A stretch of 64,000 bases of DNA from the NCBI RefSeq assembly GCF_022539505.1, contig NW_025899950.1, positions 85,643 through 149,642 on the forward strand. Reading direction: 5' to 3'. Position numbers and translations under genes: made by a program. Position 1 is the first letter of the stretch. Each line of letters begins with the position of its first letter. This document shows, piece by piece, positions 42,233 through 53,200 of the stretch. The notes under the pieces were generated by a model. It had not been told where the DNA came from. It made no database searches and saw only the letters and a program-made list of their open reading frames with translations. This stretch comes from Lolium rigidum (Eukaryota > Streptophyta > Magnoliopsida > Poales > Poaceae).

Positions 42233-43735
42233 AAAGTAACACTTCCGATTTCTCTAGAGAGCGAAAGTGCACAGATGTTAAAGCGTCGGTCGTGACGAAA
42301 ATGGGCATTTTTTGAACGATACGAAGGAGGTTGAGCAAGATGGGAGTTCCAAGATTCGAATGGGATCAACTAGGCTGGAAACGGTGGACAGAGTCGCCAG
42401 AGAAACTCGCCGGAATTCGGGCCAACGAAACAGCAAAACTGAAAACTGGAAACCATCTGTTTCTGGAGCCGACTTTGCAGGACGATGGCATCGTGGATAC
42501 TGCACCGTTTTGGGCGATTCAAAGACCAACAGAAAAGGGGTGACATTGTGCATCTATCGGAACAAGAAGCTTGTGCTGGGGTGACATGTGCCGGCAAGGA
42601 TCTACACCGAAAGTTGAGACTGTGAAACAGACAAAAACTGGAACCTTTTGATTTCGTTTTTCGTTTCCTTCCGATCCAGAGGGTAGAGACATGCAGGAGA
42701 GGTAGCTGGAGCGCTGCTGCTCCTAGGGGTGGTCGGAGACGAGGAGGAGGCTGCCGGCGACAAGGACGAAGATGTGGACGAGGGTAGATGACGGTGTCGG
42801 CGACGCAAACGAGCAGGCCTTGATGCTCCTGCTCCTTGAGGATGACGTTGAGGAAGAAGGGGAAGACGCGGACTCGATCTCCTGTGCTCAGGTGGCATCG
42901 ACGGAGGTTGAGGACGCACGGACGAGGTCGGCGAAGTGCACGCGGACGTCGGAGAAGTGGATAGTGAGCGGGTGCTGCATGGCCGCGAACGCCGGGAAGA
43001 GGCCTTCGAACACGAGAGTGGCCGGAGGTAGGGCAGGTGGCGGCCGAGCTAGAGCAGCTTGGCGAGCATGCGGACGAGGAGGAGAAAGGGGCGTGGCGGC
43101 GGTAGCAAAGAGGAAGGGGAAAGCTAGGGTAGGGTTTGCAGTGGAAGTACCCTCTTATGGAGAGGAGCTGCGATGGGACGTCCGTCCATCACAGGATAGC
43201 GACATGCGGATGCTTGGATGAGCTGCCGTACATGGAGAAGAAGGAAAACAAGATGATGAGATGAGGTGGGCTGCATGCCACGATATAGTTTCGGGCTCAA
43301 GAAGAAAATTCCAGGAAGGCTTCGTATGGATAGGAATGGCTTCGGTGGAAACTTGGGCCAAGGGTTGTTGCGGCTTCTCTCTCAGGCTACCTAAAGATTT
43401 TGAATTAAGAAGAGGAATAGAGAAAGTGGTTTTGGAAAAGAAACTTTAAGCAGGATTTAAAGAACTTTGAAACTTTGAAATATTCAAACAAGAGTTGAAA
43501 TTAGATTTTTAAGATATCCAAAATAATAATATTTTGGTTTTATTATTGTTGAAAATAAGGTAGACGGAGAAGGGTTTATATACATAACCATATGAGAGGA
43601 AGACACCAAATAGTTTTTATTTAAAATAATTTGTATTTGATAAAATCTTGTGGATGATATGATGCATGATGTCATGATAATGCAATAGTAAAAGAACAAT
43701 CAAAACTATTAGGGGTATTACCCTGGGCCGTTACA

Positions 43736-44815
43736 GAAACTACACTGATGATGAACTAAAACTTAAATTGTTTAGTCAATCTCTAACCAACACTGCATTA
43801 TCTTGGTACATAACTTGCTCTGCAAAAAAGATTGATACATGGGAGAATCTTATGAAGGAATTTATATTTCGGTTCTATCCCAAAGTCAAGTCCGCTAAAG
43901 CAAGAAGATTTATAACAAATTTGAAGAATCGTCACGGCGAAAGCTTAGTGAGAGCCTACCTCAGGTTTAAAGGTACGGTTCAAAAATGTCACCATCATGA
44001 TTTACCACCTTGGTATGTTTTACATGTCTTTTATGGAGGGCTTAAACAAGATAATAAAAGAGAATTAGATTTGTTATCTGGTAGATCTTTTATGGAACTC
44101 ACAGCCGAGCAAGCTTGGATACGCCTAGACAAAGGTCATAGAAATAGAGTATCATGGGGCTTTGATCTTGTAAGTGGGGGAGAAATATAAATTGAATATT
44201 ATTGTTTAAATTCTTGTAAAAAAACACCAGGAAATTAAAAGAAACAGCTAATGAGCTTAATCTTGATGATGTTAAGGTATTACATGTTCTTCAAGATTTT
44301 ACAAAATTCATTGAAGCACCCAAGAGAGAATGGCTTCATTACACTCCGCCACCTCAAATCATTGAAGCAACACAAGTTGAAGCTGAAGTGCCAAAGTGGT
44401 ACCCATTGAAATGATTCCTTAAAATGAGCCGCTACATTCCCCAATGACAGCGGCAAGGCACATTAGAGCTCAACTCCTTGCAGAACAAAGAGAAGAGGAG
44501 GTAAGAGAGGTAAGATTATCAGAGTTAAAATTTAGTAAGGAGGAACCTACTTATGAAGTTGCAAATGAAGAGAGTGAGGTAACTAAGGAAGGTATTTTTG
44601 CTATGTTTGCACACTGCAACGTAGTTGAGCTCGATTCCGAAGCCTCGCTGTTTGTAGAAGGTATGATTAAAGCAAAAGGTGTGGGAAACCAGTTTTACCT
44701 TGCACTTTTGGTGGATCCTCTTATTATGGACTCTGTGATATTGGAACAGCCATTAATGTTATTCCCTATTGATTTTATTTTGGCATGCAAGATGAACATG
44801 AACATTCACAATTAG
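43736..44815 (+). pseudogene. E7 Athila gag, main part
   Basis: Capsid region: TDDELKLKLFSQSLTNTALSW, WENLMKEFIFRFYPKVKSAK, KNRHGESLVRAYLRFKGTV, HDLPPWYVLHVFYGGLKQDN, SGRSFMELTAEQAW. This block is the usual Athila retrotrans_gag signature. Stop near 44190. A later frame (44444-44815) is Glu-rich. No zinc knuckle is recognisable. Frame breaks near 44160-44440. Confidence 0.8.
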
Positions 44816-45402
44816 AAGACACAGATATGACAATAAGGGTACCTGATAAGACTCTTAGAGTTCTTGTGGGAGTAATAAAAAAATGTACCTATTGACCTTA
44901 CACTTATCCCATTGATTTTGTTGTCATTGATATGCCAATTGATTCTCATTGTCCAATTTTTTTTGGAAGAATTTTATTAAACACTGCAGGAGCTAATATT
45001 GATTGTAGGAAAGAAACTATCTCTCATAAGTTTGGTGAGGAAGTGATGAGTTTCCATTTCTCGAAGTTCACTCATAAACCAATTATTGAAGAGGAAGACT
45101 TTGAAGAAGAAGTTAATTTGGCTAATCTTCCCGCAATACTTTATGATACTCCTAGATATGATTTAGAGGTAAGTTTACTTGGAAATGAAAATACTATGAT
45201 AGGATTAGGTAAAAATTATATTGAAAAATGTTTGGAATGTCTCCCTATAGCCGATAACTCAACTAATAATATGTATGAAGTGCCTGAAAGAACGGGAGAT
45301 GAAGATTTACCACCAGAACTGAAACATGTTCCTCCAGATTTAAAATATAAGTTTTTAGATGAAACAAATAGATATCCAGTTATGGTAAGTACTAACCTTT
45401 GA
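44816..45402 (+). pseudogene. E7 Athila protease region
   Basis: PIDFVVIDMPIDSHCPIFFGRILLNTAGANIDCRK is the C-terminal protease strand (family form ...ILGRPFLNTAGA...) starting near 44916. It is followed by HKFGEEVMSFHFSKF and an acidic linker. The upstream active-site triad is not clear; stops near 44815 and 44890. Confidence 0.65.
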
Positions 45403-46250
45403 GAGAAGGAGGAAGAACAGTTAATGATGGTACTTAAAATGCATCGTAAGGATTTTGGGTATTCTTTGGATGACTTGAAGGGGATCAATCCCTCAATAGC
45501 CACACATAGAATATTAATGGAAGATGAAGCCCAACCAGTTGCTGATTTTTAGAGGAAACTTAAGCCTGAAATGAATGAAGTGGTAAGAAAAGAAATCATC
45601 CACCTCCTCGATGCAGGTATCATCTATCATATGTTAAAGAAATTGACTGGGTGAGTCCTGTTCACTGTGTCCCTAAGAAATGAGGATTTATTGTTGTACC
45701 AAATAAACACAATGAAATGGTCCCAACCAGAACTGTTGTAGGATATAGGATGTGCATGGATCTTAGAAAATTGAATAAGGAAACTAGGAAAGATCATTAC
45801 CCATTGCCTTTTATAGATCAAACTCTGGAAAGACTTGTTAGACATTCATATTTTTGTTATGTTGGTGGATATTCTGGGTTCTCCCAAGTAGTTGTTCATC
45901 CGGAAGATCAATGGAAAACAACTTTCACTTGTCCTTTTCGATTATATGCTTATCGTAGAATGCTTTTCGGATTATGCAATGCCCTAGCTACTTTTCAAAG
46001 ATGCATGACTGCTATATTTGCCGATTATATTGAGCATATAATGGAAGTGTTCATGGACAACTTTTCGATCTATGGAACTTCGTTTAACCATTGCTTGTGT
46101 AATTTGCATAAAGTGTTGCAAAGATGCGAAGATACTAATCTAGTCTTGAAATGGGAGAAGCGCCACTTCATGGTTCAAGAGGGGATAGTACATGGACACA
46201 AGATCTTGGGAAGAGGCATAGAAGTTGACAATTCAAAAGTGGAGCCATAG
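45403..46250 (+). pseudogene. E7 Athila reverse transcriptase
   Basis: Pieces: LKPEMNEVVRKEII and DWVSPVHCVPKK-stop (45560-45680), RMCMDLRKLNKETRKDHYPLPFID, GYSGFSQVVVHPEDQWKTTFTCPF, YRRMLFGLCNALATFQRCM, EVFMDNFSIYG, LVLKWEKRHFMVQEGIVHGHKI. The catalytic box should read FMDD; it reads FMDN (AAC at 46059-46061). Several stop codons precede the long frame that starts at 45717. Confidence 0.85.
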
Positions 46251-46960
46251 AAAAAATACCACCTCCACGAGATATCAAAGGTATAAAAAATTTCCTTGGT
46301 CATGCTGGATTTTATAGAAGTTTCATTCGGAATTTTTCTAAAATAGGAATACCCCTTACTAAACTATTACAAAAAGATGTTTGGTTTAAGTTTGATGAAA
46401 AATTTCTCAATGCTTTCAACATTCTTAAGCAAGCTCTACTTAAAGCTCCTATGATACAACCACCTAATTGGAAGAAACCTTTAGATCTACTTTGTGAGGA
46501 AAACCATGAATCTGTCGGAGTCACTTTGTGCCAGCATGATGGTGATGAACTTAATATCATCCATCATGCTAGCCGGACTCTAAATGATGCAGGGATAAAT
46601 TATCCTTTGATAGAAAATTAGTTCTTTGTGGTTGTGTTTGCCTGTGAGAAGTTTAGATCGTATATCACTGACTCAAAAGTTAGAGTCTACACTTATCGTA
46701 TAGGCTTGAAATAAATCTTTGAAAGGACTGATGTTAAGCCTATAATGATCCAGTGGATTTTGCTTTTGCAACAATTTGATTTGCAGATTATACAAAGAAA
46801 TGAAGAACGACTCGAAGATCGAGAACTCGTGGACGAAGAAGCATTACCATGCAGCATATCCACAGTCTTTGTTCCACCAGGTACACTTTGTTTTTGTGAA
46901 GAAATTTGTCCTATCCTTTGCGATGGTGTGATTAAGCATCTGATACCCACCATATAGGGA
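46251..46960 (+). pseudogene. E7 Athila connection/RNase H remnant
   Basis: IKNFLGHAGFYRSFIRNFSKI, DVWFKFDEKFLNAFNILKQAL, LDLLCEENHESVGVTLCQ, IIHHASRTLNDAGINYPL, then a stop, VVVFACEKFRSYI and IQWILLLQQFDLQIIQR. Integrase is not present: after about 46830 the frame ends in an unrelated acidic stretch. Confidence 0.8.
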
Positions 46961-48071
46961 AGAAGGGGAGGAACAATATGATGGTCAAGAAGTACGGTAC
47001 CTTTTACTTCTAACTATTGCAAGAGATTTTCATTTGATTTTATTAGTTCGAAGTTTTTAGTTTTTCGTTCGTATGTATGCATTTTCGAGGTCCCTACAGT
47101 TTTCTAAGCTGAATGGAGTTTTTGCAACCTCGGTACGGGCAGGCTGTACGACCGGCTCCGCCCGTACCAGTGGTCGCTAAACTTACGGGAAACTTTCGTC
47201 GAAGCGAGTTTCTAACCTCGATTTCCATACGGGTGGGTGGTATGGACATATATGCCCGTACGGTCGGTCGCTAAAGTTACAGAAGCTTTCTCTTCATTTG
47301 ATCTCTTGATATTTTTAAGTAAAAAATCATTATCCGCCGCCATTCTTAGGTCGGTAAATCGGTACGGGCGGACGGTACGGTGCAAACCAGCCCATACCGA
47401 ACTCTTAGACCGACTTTGTCTATTTGGATTTTTGGCAGGACGTCAGGTACGGGTGGACGGTACGGTCTGCGCCCGTACCGAGAACCGCCGCGCTGCCCAG
47501 AATTTCCTTTTAAAGTTTATATCTTTCCTATTTGTTGGGATTTTCCGCGCTGCCCAGAATTTCCTTTTAAAGTTTATATCTTTCCTATTTGTTGGGATTT
47601 TTTGTGCGACCATAAACTCCAAACCCACGAGATTTCTTTCTGCTTCACCCTAATAAGGCTTCCCAAAGCTTCTCTTTCTTCATCCTTTCAGATCTTCATC
47701 ACCATATGTGTTACCTAGCTCCGGGAAAAGGGAAACCTTTCAGCGTCATGCCTCCATCATGGGACAGCTTCCAGACCTCGTCGTAAGAGGATGACAAGCG
47801 TGAAACTCAAAGGTCTTAGCCCGAGGAAGCGTGAGCCATCTTACGACTCGTACGATGAAGACTACTAACCATTCATGACTCCGGCTCCATGTGGATGGAA
47901 ACATCCGGGGTACATGGCCATGGTGACTCCAGAAGATGAGGAATAAGCCAAGAAGCCGCACGGTAAGGGGCGCGTGGAATCCCTGAATCTCATCGCCACT
48001 CACTATGCGTCGCCAAAACATAAGCATAATGGTGTTGATGCAGGAACTTATGAGGAGACTACCGCCCATAC
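46961..48071 (+). other. Post-pol region of E7 (or start of a second Athila-type copy)
   Basis: 47132-47479 holds four inverted-repeat units built from GGTACGGGC and GCCCGTACC. A 57-bp tandem duplication follows (47488-47544, 47545-47601). From about 47735 a stop-ridden reading (MPPSWDSFQTSS, SPRKREPSYDSYDED, RVESLNLIATHYASPKHK) looks like the start of a gag-like polypeptide. It is cut by E9 at 48071. I cannot place the E7 3' LTR. Confidence 0.4.
47132..47601. repeat. GTACGGGC palindromic units and 57-bp duplication
   Basis: Hairpin-capable units at 47132-47168, 47226-47261, 47361-47398 and 47446-47479, followed by a 57-bp direct duplication (47488, 47545). Confidence 0.85.
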
Positions 48072-48456
48072 TGACAAGGGATTAACTTATCAATGCCTAC
48101 GGGTTGTAGACTAGGGTTTTAGCTGGAAATAGAGGGCAAGTAGATCTCGAAGGTTTCAGCCGAAAAGTGCTCGACGATATGAAAACTAGGGTTTGTGAGA
48201 CAATGATTCGATCCTCTCTTTGTCCCTCGACTCCCCCTTATATAGGAGGCGGAGCCGAGGGATTCGTGATACACAAGTTTACAGAGTCCGGGAGGGTTTC
48301 TAACCAATCCCGCAAGATTACAATAATACTTCCTAATACAACTCTAGCTTTCCTTAATAACAATTTGGGCTTCCGACTCTCCTTATCCTTCGGGTCGTGG
48401 GCCTTCAGTAAACCCTGGGTACCATCTTCGGCAGGCCCATTGGGGATGCCTATGTC
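48072..48456 (-). repeat. E9 3' LTR
   Basis: TGACA at 48072 and TGTCA at 48456 give an inverted 5-bp terminus (385 bp); the left border is less certain (48094 is possible). A minus-strand TATA (CTATATAAGGGGGAG, about 48233-48247) lies inside. Right of it is GTAGCCCCCGAG, the complement of a polypurine tract. Confidence 0.6.
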
Positions 48457-49650
48457 AGTAGCCCCCGAGATTTTGCTTGAATCGCAGAGTCAGGGAAAAT
48501 CTCCAACTTTATATTCGTTCAATAACTCGGAACTTTATCACATATCTTTGGATACGAAATTATATATTGTACAGGGATAATGGTAGTTGGGGCTAGTTCA
48601 TCTGACGGATCAGGTACTAGTTAACTGCTCTAGTGGCAATCCGCAAAAACCTACTTCAAGATCACGTCCCTGGACATGATCTCGGGATACTGGTGTAAAC
48701 TTCGATAGGTGCCGCTTAAGGTCTTACCAGTCTGTCGAGTCCCAGTCATATTTTATCGGGTACCTAACGCGTCCGTTAGGATTTTTCTTCGTATCTGTTG
48801 ATACAGAAAAAAGTAGCAAACCGACGTCAGAGACGGCGCCACGCCACTCAGAACGGATCTGGGGTCTTACCTTCGCAAAGTTTTGCGGCATTCAGAGATA
48901 TTCGCAACTTTGGCGCTCTGAGAGTATATTGTCGAGTGCTTTTTCGGCTGATGGAATAGCACATTTTATTGAGTCAACGGATAACTTATATTGCTCTCCC
49001 GATGGGAGTATATGTAGAGTTATTTACTATAACTCGAAATATGCTCACACTTTCTTCTTATCCTCTTTTCTTTATAATTTCAACGGGCACGCGAACAGTG
49101 TTCCCGATGGGAGTAGCCCCCGAGGCTACAGCCAAGGACTTGTGCTTGGGTGTAGGATCAACGCTTTACGTTGCTATATTTTCCTTCTTTCTTGAATTTT
49201 TTATATCTATCGGGTGCGCGAACAGCGCTCCCGATGGGAGTAGCCCCCGAGGCTATGAACAAATGCTTGTATTTGATCATACGCTCTCGCCATTTCTATT
49301 TTGTCAGTCTGGAAGTTTTTCATTATTCCAAAGTAGCCCCCGAGCATTTGATCAAAAACTTGTATTTGATCAAAGGCTCTCGAAATAATCAACAATCTTC
49401 TGCTGTCGCCATTATGATGAAGCTGCTTAGCCGAATTTTTCTCTTGCCAAGGTGACATCATTGCTGATGATAGCCACGACCGCTGCATCGGGAAAACGCG
49501 AGAACTGCTCTTTCTCTGACTTGTGGGCCCAAATTTCTCAGCAAATTGACACGTCGTGCAAGTGGGGGACACACGTCCTCCACTTTTCCTGTCGCACGTA
49601 CTGTAGCTCCTGTATTTTCTCCACATAACGAATTACTTTTTACCCCTTGT
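48457..49650. other. E9 3' untranslated region with repeated PPT-like module
   Basis: No protein recognised. Modules TCGGGTGCGCG...CTCCCGATGGGAGTAGC with CCCCGAG occur at 49084 (diverged), 49210 and, shortened, 49332; a weaker one lies near 48993. They match the E4 module closely although the LTRs differ. Confidence 0.7.
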
Positions 49651-49720
49651 CCACGTGTACACCATCTATCCCGCAATCTCCTCATCCAACGGTGCGTCGT
49701 TTCACCGCACCTCTATTTAA
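49651..49720 (+). promoter_or_regulatory. Promoter of the E9 antisense gene
   Basis: CCACGTGTAC (about 49651), CATCCAACGG (about 49683) and TATA-like TATTTAA (49714-49720), 137 bases before the ATG at 49851. Confidence 0.6.
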
Positions 49721-49850
49721 GGTCATCGTCTTCCTCCGCCAATACTTTCGCTCGCATCGCGCCTCTGTTCTTCCTCTGCAAAAATCCTCCACTGCGCCCA
49801 TTGCCTCCTGCGCTCAACCACGCTCACATCTTTCTCCTCCACGCTCATTG

Positions 49851-50232
49851 ATGCCACCTCGCGCGCGCCTGACCAGGCACAACACTCCGGAATCCAAGAT
49901 GGCCGCCGAAGATCTGGAATGGGAGAGATCCAAGATCTCCAACCAAGATATGAACCTGCTGAAGAAGCTGGGGTTCACCAAGAAGGAGAACGCGCTGCGC
50001 TTCCCCAAGGAGGAGAGCTATCCATCGCCTCCAATGGAGTACCGGGTCAGTTTCGTTGACCATCTCATTCGTGGCCTTTCTCCCCCTATCCACGAGTTTC
50101 TTCGAGGTCTTCTTTTTGTCTATGGGCTTCAGCTGCATTAGTTGACGCCCAATTCCATCATCCACGTGTCGATTTTTATCACACTGTGTGAGTGCTTCCT
50201 CGGAGTCCAACCTAATTGGGCTCTGTGGAAGC
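49851..50232 (+). pseudogene. E9 antisense ORF, N-terminal fragment
   Basis: ATG 49851: MPPRARLTRHNTPESK, MNLLKKLGFTKKENALRF, then the family core IHEFLRGLLFVYGLQLH-stop-LTPNSIIHVSIFITLCECF, NWALWK. TAG at 50139-50141 replaces a Gln codon. At 50233 the gene is cut by the E10 LTR. Very close to the E4 aORF in the core. Confidence 0.8.
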
Positions 50233-53200
50233 TGTGGGGACCCCGGACTAGCTGTCCAAAATCCCTGTTATGTATACAGTTCACGATCCCATGATCAGTG
50301 CGTCGTGAACACATAACCGAACTGATATCAAATTACACCATCCATTACAAAGCGGAATAAGAAAATTACAACATGGTCACATGACCCATACTTACATAAT
50401 AGCCTCGGAGGGCCTAACTAAACATCGAGTAGCATCATCACTTCAGCAGCAGCAGTACCCAAGTCATCTCGCCATAACCCTACGAGCAACCGAGCGGGAA
50501 GACGTTCCTAGCTCGCATAGACGTCGTCAACTCCTTCTTCATCGGTCGAACTCCTTCAAGTCTGGCCAAGTAAATAGCCAGGGACAAAGCCGTGAGTACA
50601 TTGGAATTGTACTCGCAAACCATCAAGAAAGGTGCTGACAATGCTAGCTAAAAGAGACAAGAGAAGAAGGATAGTTTCTCTTGTGGATAAAGCATGTGAA
50701 AGAGAATCAGTTTCTCTTGTGGATATAGCATCCCAACATCGCAGTTGAAGGGGACACTAAGAGGGTTCTATGTCATCTCTATATCTTTGTTAAAGAAGAT
50801 ACTTCAAAAGAGTTCTACAACATAAAACACTAGGAAGGGGGTAACCTAGTTTATTTCCTTTCCGGCCATCTCCACATGGTCAACCAAACCATTCTAGTAC
50901 CGTTCCGGTACTCCGAAAACAAGTTCCTTTTTCCTTTGGTAAACACTTTCTCAAACAAAACTCATCAGGCTAAGCAACAGCCATTTCAACCGTCCATGAC
51001 CGCGGACACGGCTATTCGAATAGATTTGACTCTGCAGAGTTTGCACACTTTCCCCACATAATCCGCGAGTTTATCATGTGGGCATCATCCCTGCATATCA
51101 ACTATGCCATGACAAAAACTCGGACATAGCCTTTCGCCTATTCGTCTAAGCACGGGATCCTACCCTATGGAGTATGTACCTCCCCGGCACCGTGGCAGCT
51201 CACCTCACTTTGAGCGTGGCTCCACCGCCAAGCCGGGAGACCCATAGTGTCTTCCGGACGGGTCAGCCCCGAAGGCCTCCCGTTATACTATTGTCTCCAC
51301 CAACGACCATCCGGATTCAGGGGTAACCTTACCCTTATATAGTTGTGCGGTGTCCCATGTTAAGAAGAACAAACTACGGGCTAAGCCCCGTCCCACCCCA
51401 GGGTAATGTGGTTGCGCGGGTTAATTGTCACGGGTGAATACTTAGGCGCCAAAGTTTTCAAAAACAAGATTTTCTTTTCAACCATCTTTGCCAAGATCCT
51501 TTCCTTTCATAAACACACGCTTGGGTAAGTCCAACTCACCCAAGGTTTTCAGAAATTCTTTTCAACAAGGTATTTTTCCAAGGGGGTTCCCAACCTATAG
51601 TTTTATGAAGGAACTAAGAGTCACAATGACATGATGCTAGCCATCATACCACTAAGGGGATGATAATTGAGGTGTTAAGGGGATCATACATACTTAGGAT
51701 AAGCATGTATAGGGACAACATAAGTTGGAAGATTCAACAAGGTTCAAGATGTTAATCATCATACCGCTAAGAAGATGATAATATAGATGGTCAAGGGGAC
51801 ATACATGCTCGGGGTATGCATGCCTAAGATCAACAAGGGGTTCAACATACTCGAGAGTAAGTATGCAGAACATCAACAAGGGGTTCAAGAAGGGTGCCAA
51901 GAGGTCGACACACACAAGATAAGTGGGCATACCCATCACATTTAGAGGGTACACCAAGATCAAGGTGTTGACAACCACCATTTGCAAAAAGGGGTTTGAC
52001 GGCGAGGTGCCAAAGAGAGTAAACATGCTCACGGTAAGCATGCTCCAACAACAAAAGTAGAAATCACACAAGATAGATCGAGAGACAATAATAATAACAA
52101 AGTAACCACAAGATGTGATTCAATATTCAGAGATCAAGAGATGGCTTGCCTTGGCTCATTTGTCCCTGGACTTCTTCAACTTCATCAATATAAGAATTCC
52201 AACAACATATATAAAATCCTCGTCCGATTCCACTTCTTCTTCTTCTCCGGAATTGTTCGCGTCTATCGCCGGAAAATATAAAAGGAACACAATCAATCAC
52301 ATTGCACCAACAAAACAAACATACAAAAACCATAATTTAACCATTCAATAAAGAGCTACCATACAAAGGACTTATAGATACCACAAACAACTTAAAGAGA
52401 ACCCATGTTATTTACCTAGTAAAGGTATGAGAGTATCACAACTTAGCAATTGCCTCTCTCGGTTATCACCATGGTATAAACCAAACAACCCCTGGTAGAT
52501 AACATCATAAAGAGGACAAGAGCATTAGTTTGACATCAAATACATTCACAAAACATTTTCAAACATTTTTGGAAAAGTAGAAAACAGTTTTCCTAACTTA
52601 GTTTGCTCACATAACACAACATCCAAAATAGGAAGCAAACCATATTCCACATCATTTGAAAACTTAAGCAAAACAATAGGGCTAAAGTTAAATTGCAGAG
52701 GTTTTGTTTTGCAAGCATAAAAAAAAGGTTGCCCATCTCTACTAAAAGAGTTGGCCAAGGGTTTTAAATAAACCGAAAAGTTTTGCTCCAACAATGCATG
52801 TCACACATATACATTACTAACAGTAACAAATATGCATGAACAGAGACTAAAAGTATTTTTCCTAGATGGCCAGTACTAATACAAGACTAACCCAATTGGA
52901 ATCACCCAAAAATATTAAACCTAAAATTTTAGGAATTTCTTTGAATCTGACTGTACAGAAAAAAAGATCTGTAAGCCATAAATCGTAGAAAAATCCTAAA
53001 AATATGAGACCACTGGCATTTGAAAGATATTTAAACAGAGATGCACACACAATTGGATTTGGGTTCAAATTGTTTCTGAAACTCTCACAAATGGATTGAC
53101 AAGTTTACTGCATGTCTGTACCATTTGCTTTCTCTCTGGAGTTACATAACAGATAAAGGTGTGAAACTTGTTTGAGATGATTAAGAAAACATCCATCAGT

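Larger units (their letters stand above)
38791..43735 (-). mobile_element. E8: solo long LTR, 4.9 kb, carrying a hAT element
   Basis: Ends TGTGACGCCCC and GGGCCGTTACA on the plus strand. Read on the minus strand it starts TGTAACGGCCC, like the TGTAAC starts of E5 and E10, so I orient it minus. Flanked by GAAAC duplications. No second LTR, primer site or pol. It contains a 762-bp hAT-type element (39702-40463) and a tandem duplication (41652-42232). Without the hAT copy the length is about 4.2 kb, close to E5. A possible minus-strand TATTTAAA lies near 41552-41566. Open frames inside (e.g. 42772-43221) are G/C-rich and unrecognised. Confidence 0.75.

Noticed and set aside
42772..43221. 149-codon ORF in E8
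   Set aside because: G/C-rich frame in a solo LTR with Arg/Gly/Ala bias and no recognisable domain; opposite-strand frames of similar length exist.
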